Assembly (NCBI GenBank): GCA_018398765.1
Contig: JAHBMJ010000305.1
Coordinates: 1 to 48,659 of the forward strand
From: Chromera velia
Lineage: Eukaryota; Sar; Chromeraceae
Direction of reading: 5' to 3'
Length of the DNA: 48,659 bases
This document shows, one piece after another, positions 44,182-48,659 of this stretch. The notes under the pieces were generated by a model. It had not been told where the DNA came from. It made no database searches and worked only from the letters and a program-made list of their open reading frames with translations. Position numbers and translations under genes: made by a program. How positions within the stretch are numbered: the first letter of the stretch is position 1; every line of letters starts with the position of its first letter.

Positions 44182-45468
44182 CTATATACTCTTGTATATC
44201 TCTGGTCTCACTGGAGTCAGCCACTCCTTTTCTTCTTTTAGCGCCTTCATAGTAAGTTTATACTCTGCAACGCCATTCCAATATTGCAGAGAGACACGAG
44301 TGGGGTGGACTTTCAGGGCTTTCCACTGATCTTTCTCTCTGTACATAACAAAAACAACTTTGGGAGAAAGAACACCGCCGAAAATGGCAAAAACTAGCTC
44401 ACCTTGACACTTCTCCCCCCCACGGTCGCCTCTCGGATCGATAACTTTTACTTCGTCTCCAAGAGAGAGCCAGAAAATATCTGGTTTGACCCCCCAGACT
44501 ACTTTATAGGAGGAGCAGCCACGAGACACAGAGGCGGTCTCGTTAAGCTGTTGTGCGACTCCTGAGGTAAAAGCAGGCTATGTGTAGAGAGGCACACGTT
44601 TTTGTAAACAAAACTTTAGCAGGACTCTTTTAATCACCCTGTTTTTCTTTTTAACTGCCCCCTACGACTCAGGTGTATAGAGAGCACCGGGGTCCCACGC
44701 TGCCTCCAGAGACCGAATAGCAGCCTGGTACTCTTCTCCTTGGAACTCCCCCCCATTGTCTGTTGCGACTGCCTTCGGCAGTCCTTTAACTCCTTTCTTG
44801 CACGCCTCCCATCTCTTTTCCCATGAGAGCAAATAAGAGGCTGCCTCGCTCTTCCAGCGCAAAAGATAGAGGGAAACATATCGCATGGCTTCATCTACGA
44901 TTACTGATAGGTACCTGTACCCCCCTCTCCCGACTGTCTTCAGTTCGGTAAGGTCATGAAATATTCGTCTGTTGAAAAGAGACGATGGAGAGACGGACGA
45001 ACGGCTTCCTTCCGTTCTGCCTAGGGAGAGCTTCTCTGGTTCTTTCTGCCCAAAAATCTGTACGTTTTCATTGAAATGTACTCTCTTTTCTTGCTTGTTT
45101 CTTCCTGCCTTCGGCTTTTTATCTTTCTCTTCCTTTCTGTTTCCGTCTTCCTCTTTCTTCTTGGCTTTCTGCAGAATACCTCTCTTTATCAAATTCAATA
45201 ATGAGCACTCCACGTATCTGTTGTCTGTCTCTGTGCACTCAGAAGAAGAAAAACCTTTCACACCATTCTCAAGAAGAGTCAACCTGAGGTCCCCCCCTAC
45301 AGCATGTCTGAAGCGAAGATGAAAAAGAAAAAGAAGTCTGTCTCTCTCGGCCTGACTCAAAGAGCTCACTTTACTTCCTAAGAGAACAGAAAAAACTTTT
45401 TGAGGGAGAGAAGAAGTAACAGCAAGAGAGACAGCAAACGAACGAGCACATGTAAACGCATTGATCAT
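44182..45468 (-). pseudogene. pol: Copia-type integrase remnant
   Basis: The segment 45468-44662 has a pre-integrase-like region (LFLFHLRFRHAVGGDLRL), a basic insert, then the catalytic core: Asp in IFHDLTELKTVGRGGYRYL, VDEAMRYVSLYLLRWKSEA, and the second Asp in ATDNGGEFQGEEYQ. The frame stops after YTPES, where the third catalytic residue should follow within about 15 residues. A second segment, 44529-44182, gives the C-terminal part (WGVKPDIFWLSLGDEV, FVMYREKDQWKALKVHPTR). Confidence 0.78.
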
Positions 45469-45690
45469 GGGAAGTTTATCACCCTACCTCATTGGCGTCT
45501 TAAATTTTCTTTCTTCCTTGTCTCCTAGCTCCACCCAACCATTCTTATAGAATCTTGATGGAACTTTTGCATATCCAAGCAATGGGAGACGCACTCGAGA
45601 AGAAACGATCCCTTTAAGCGCCGTTACCCTCATCTGTCCGTATAAGGAAAGGAAACGAATGTGCAATAATTTCTTCACTGTCATATTTTT

Positions 45691-46498
45691 TAATTCTGTG
45701 CTAATTCCGGCTTGGAATCGGCAGGACTGAGCTAGGGAACCTTAAGAATGTAATAGAAAGCACTTGAGGTTTGTAGAAGGAGTTTTAAAGGCTTTGGATT
45801 CTAATAGACGGATGTGTATGTTCAGACTAGTTCGATCCTGGCTGTGCAACGTTTTGACTCAGAGATGAATCTTAAGATGTCTTCGCGCGTGCATGCATGC
45901 AAATTTGATCGACCGGTGATGAGTAGCGTGCGTGTCTCAGGGCTCCGCAAAGTTGGGCATGTTTGGTCCGGGAAAGCAGAATGTCTTTATCGCTTTCACA
46001 GAATAACTTTGCAGGGCCAGGCATAATTCTACCTTTTGGGACATCCTTTTTTTGAATCTTTAATGGCTCATATCTCTTAAACGGTAACGATGTTACACAA
46101 TAAGGGGTGATTCAATAACATGTTTGGCCGTCTCCATCATCTCCACAACTTTCGAATCGGGTCATAACTGCCTTCCGGGACCGCCTCTCAAAAGGCCCCG
46201 GCTCTTTCTATTCTTTCTTTTCTGTAGAGGGCCTCTCTCTCTCTATCTAGCTGCCGGGGTCCTTGGGCTATGCGTCCAATCCCGGCCTCGTTGCATGGGA
46301 TGGCCGGCCCTCGGCCCGAAGCGCGTGAGTACGACTCTGCAGATCCCCCCCGGCCCTGGAAAAGAAAATCGCGACCCCGCGATATGCATGCAGGCATATG
46401 AACGCAAAGAGGGCCCCGGCACACTTCGCATGCGCACGCAGATGAGGGACACACAAAGCAAAATCGGCTTGCGGCGGCTCAGTCTGAATTAACCTCCC
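45691..46498. other. Spacer, nothing recognised
   Basis: Mixed composition with short frames only. G+C-rich inverted words occur near 46190-46400 (GGCCCCGG and similar). A GTGCATGCATGCAAATTTGATCGAC segment near 45890 loosely resembles 41625-41660 at the far side of the copia-type element, but not enough to call a pair of LTRs. Confidence 0.4.
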
Positions 46499-47133
46499 TC
46501 ACTTCCCATTCTCCTTCTCCTTTCCCCATCCAGACTTCATAAACATTCTAGAGAGCACCTGACAAGCGGGGACGATGAAAAAACCAAGCCAAGGCAGAAA
46601 AACCTGAGAGGGACGCGCAATCATCTGTGGAGAAAGGATGTTCCGAATGGAGACGGCAGTTTGACAGCAGTTAGTCATGAAAAGTCGTCTCCTTCTCTCC
46701 TCTCCCAATCTGCACAGAAAACTTCACCAACCCCCCGACCTGCCTGTTTCCTCAAGTTAGCACATAGCATAACGGTCAGCTGGGACCGACTCGGAAGGGT
46801 GAAATCCGGTGTGATCGCCGATACTGTCACATGAGAGGAACTTCGGGACGAAAAACGGACAGGTGAGGGGGCGGTGAGAGGAGATGGGGAGGTCAGAGAG
46901 CCGAAGAGGTAAAAAGATGCAAGAGACACATCGTTAGAAGAGAACATTGTACAAAAAGAGTTATTGGGACGGAAAAAAGCAATGGAAAAGCAAAGACAGC
47001 CTGCTGGCAGTCCCGATGAGCACATGCGGGAAGACCTGAAAAAGGCCCCTGTTCCCGTTTCTGTTCTTCCGCCCCCTTTTCTTCTCCTATACAGCCAGGG
47101 ATAAGACAAGAAGTCAGCAGCGCACTCACTCAT
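46499..47133 (-). CDS. Possible split coding region, low confidence
   Basis: Two minus-strand frames are open: 47133-46675 (Ser/Phe-rich, ...FSSNDVSLASFYLFG ... LTVMLCANLRKQAGRG) and 46690-46499 (MTNCCQTAVSIRNILS, then a hydrophobic VFLPWLGFFIVPACQVL, ending GWGKEKENGK). An intron around 46730-46700 ending GTGCAG is conceivable but the phases do not settle it. No known domain. May be non-coding. Confidence 0.2.
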
Positions 47134-47530
47134 TGTAAAACAGATCCAAACACACAGAGAAATGGATTAAATTTCAGCACAGCCATTCTACCCTGTGTAC
47201 TGCGTACAGGAAAGAGGGCACACAAGAGCACAACGAAACAACGGAGGGGCAGAAGGTTGACGGGATAGGAAGAAAGTCAGTGAAGGAGAGAAGTCTGCTG
47301 AGAGGTCATCACATACAAACATAGACGTCGATTCGCATGAAGAAAGAAAACAAACGCACGGTCCCTTTCGCATTCTAATTCCATTCTCCCAAGTAGCTTG
47401 TTTCGACCCCCCCCCTGCCTAAATCCCTAATTCACATACACAGCGCAGCCAAGTGCTCTCCTCCTATTCGCCGTTTGCAGGTGGGAGACACAACTGTAGA
47501 CGGAAGAAGAAAAAACAGAGGGAAAGGAGG

Positions 47531-47791
47531 ATGTTGAGACAGGGTGACAGCGGTAACAGAGGTAAGTCGTCCAGTACTATTGTTCTTGGGAGAGCACTCA
47601 AAGGGGAAAGAATAAAGATAGAAAGGCACATGTTCACAGCGGTCATCTGGAACAAGGTCTGTGAAGGAGACATGCATGGGGTCAGGTCCTTTCTCCGCTT
47701 GTCCGACAGCCCCCGTGCTCATTCCTTTTTCTTTCTTTCTTTTCCCACCCGGCACTGCGGTCCAAAGGGGAGTCGAATGAGAGCATCGTAA
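47531..47791 (+). CDS. Possible ankyrin-like N-terminal segment
   Basis: ATG 47531 opens an 86-codon frame. Its middle, MFTAVIWNKVCEGDMHGVRSF then LRLSDS, resembles the first helix pair of an ankyrin repeat (A...W..VCEGDxxGVRSFL), much like exon 2 of the large ankyrin gene. The C-terminal end is low complexity and probably runs into an intron. A second ankyrin gene starting here is an inference; no further repeat exons were found before the window ends. Confidence 0.3.
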   Translation: MLRQGDSGNRGKSSSTIVLGRALKGERIKIERHMFTAVIWNKVCEGDMHGVRSFLRLSDSPRAHSFFFLSFPTRHCGPKGSRMRAS

Positions 47792-48421
47792 AGTGGAAAA
47801 AAAAAATGTCAGACGAGAAGGCAAGATCAAACGGTTGGCGGAGGTCTGCGCAGTTTCCCTTTCCATAAATCATAAAATCGATATGCTCTCTGGGCACTAC
47901 CTCCCCCTTTCGAAATTGTTCTCTCCCCTGTTCCTGCAGATCCTGAGGGCTCCTGCCCCCCCTCGATTTCGGTTCCTGAGAGCTTTTACTCCCCTTCGAT
48001 TTCAGTAAGGGCCCCTGCCCCCCTTTTGGTTCGGTAAGGGCCGTTGCCCCCCCTTCGGTTCCGGTGTTGTCCATGTTCTCTCATAGAAGTCACGGTGATA
48101 CTGGCGTTGTTCTGGAGGACGTTCACACTTTTTTTCTACCCACACACCAGTATCGGTAAGTTGATGCTTCCATTCACGCTTGAGACGAACGCTTGCAGAG
48201 ACTTCACTGAGAAGAGTGAGACCGAACGGGGAAAAGAGATCGAATGGAATTACGTGTGAAAAGTTAAACGAAGAACAGTCACTTCTGCATGCCGAAAAGG
48301 GTCCGTCACTCCCCCTGCCCTCCCCTCCCCATTCTTCTTTCCTCCCCCTTGATTTCCTTCCCCTCCCCTTCCCCTCCCCGTTCCTCTTCCCATCCCCTTC
48401 CCATCCCTTCCCTTCTCCCAT
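47682..48421 (-). CDS. Possible minus-strand coding segments, low confidence
   Basis: Two overlapping frames, 48421-48002 (after a Gly/Lys-rich start: FSHVIPFDLFSPFG, SVRLKREWKHQLTDTGVW, RQYHRDFYERTWTTPEP) and 48074-47682 (EHIDFMIYGKGNCADLRQPF). Both have protein-like stretches, but they run through a degenerate C-rich repeat and I recognise no domain. They conflict with the plus-strand frame at 47531-47791. Confidence 0.2.
47940..48065 (+). repeat. Degenerate 28-34 base repeat, about four units
   Basis: Units of the form GGGC(T/C)CCTGCCCCCCTTCG then ATTTCGGT(T/A), at about 47947, 47980, 48008 and 48036. Confidence 0.65.
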
Positions 48422-48440
48422 AACCCCCCCCTTGCCCTTT
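48300..48440 (+). repeat. C-rich pyrimidine tract
   Basis: CCCCTTCCC-type pyrimidine run on the plus strand. Confidence 0.85.
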
Positions 48441-48659
48441 CCTATTTGTTGAAAATTTGCTGGCGCCGGCGAGAGATGAGGTGGCAGCTGCCATGTGTCC
48501 TACTCTGTCTTTCAGTAGGTTTGCCACGACCCTTCTGCCCCTCTTGCTGTCGAGGGCAGGCTTTTGTCCTCTCTCTTTATACATATGGCCCCTCCCCCAT
48601 CTCTCCAGCCCCTTCCCGTTGCCTTTTCCCGGTTCGGTTCCCCCCTTCGGAATCCCCCC

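Larger units (their letters stand above)
41815..45690 (-). mobile_element. Decayed Ty1/copia-type retrotransposon pol
   Basis: On the minus strand, from 45690 down: a protease/pre-integrase-like segment, integrase (45468-44182), a linker and RT start (44013-43132), RT (43131 to about 42350) and RNase H (about 42230-41815). Integrase before RT is the copia order, the reverse of Ty3. Stops and frameshifts throughout. No LTR pair was identified and gag was not recognised. Confidence 0.75.

Noticed and set aside
45880-46030. Right LTR of the copia-type element
   Set aside because: Only a short GCATGC/TTGATCGA-type similarity to 41625-41660; too little to call a repeat pair.

Overview
This window reads as nuclear DNA of a eukaryote. 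Genes are split by many short spliceosomal introns (GTGAGT/GTCAGT/GTAAGT-type donors, GCAG acceptors), there are no operons, and most of the sequence is transposons and simple repeats. The combination of an intron-rich ankyrin gene, Ty3 and Ty1/copia elements, hAT- and mariner-type DNA elements and long pyrimidine tracts would suit an alga or alveolate protist. A chromerid such as Chromera is my best guess, but it is an inference from style only.

Layout. 1-5.4 kb: two arrays of a 141-147 bp satellite, each followed by homopyrimidine tracts; the second lies inside a 3.06 kb element with 30-bp perfect inverted ends. 5.4-13.7 kb: gene-poor, holding a 1.23 kb inverted-repeat transposon (with a diverged relative at 7.1 kb) and two copies of a ~570 bp TA-flanked MITE, one of which splits a minisatellite. 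13.66-21.66 kb: a degenerate Ty3/gypsy chromovirus on the minus strand with both LTRs and a Met-tRNA-type primer site. It is broken by two related hAT-like elements in opposite orientation, each with a perfect 8-bp target duplication.

23.07-31.44 kb: the main host gene, an 18-exon ankyrin-repeat protein of about 605 residues in which nearly every exon is exactly one repeat and every intron is phase 0. Its last long intron is filled with about 36 tandem copies of its own 3' splice acceptor plus the first codons of the next exon. An earlier intron has a tripled acceptor. 31.5-39.6 kb: a small MITE just after the ankyrin stop codon, a 270 bp near-perfect palindrome, and a (GACA)n array split by a nested stack of four inverted-repeat elements.

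39.67-41.09 kb: two small three-exon host genes in tail-to-tail arrangement, one encoding an unrecognised protein and the other a Pro/Gln-rich protein with a cysteine cluster. 41.8-45.7 kb: a decayed Ty1/copia-type pol on the minus strand. 45.7-48.66 kb: low-confidence coding segments and pyrimidine-rich sequence.

The intact host genes I can support are the three at 23.07-31.44, 39.67-40.28 and 40.47-41.09 kb. Intron-exon models were built by eye from splice consensus and reading frame; no database search was possible.
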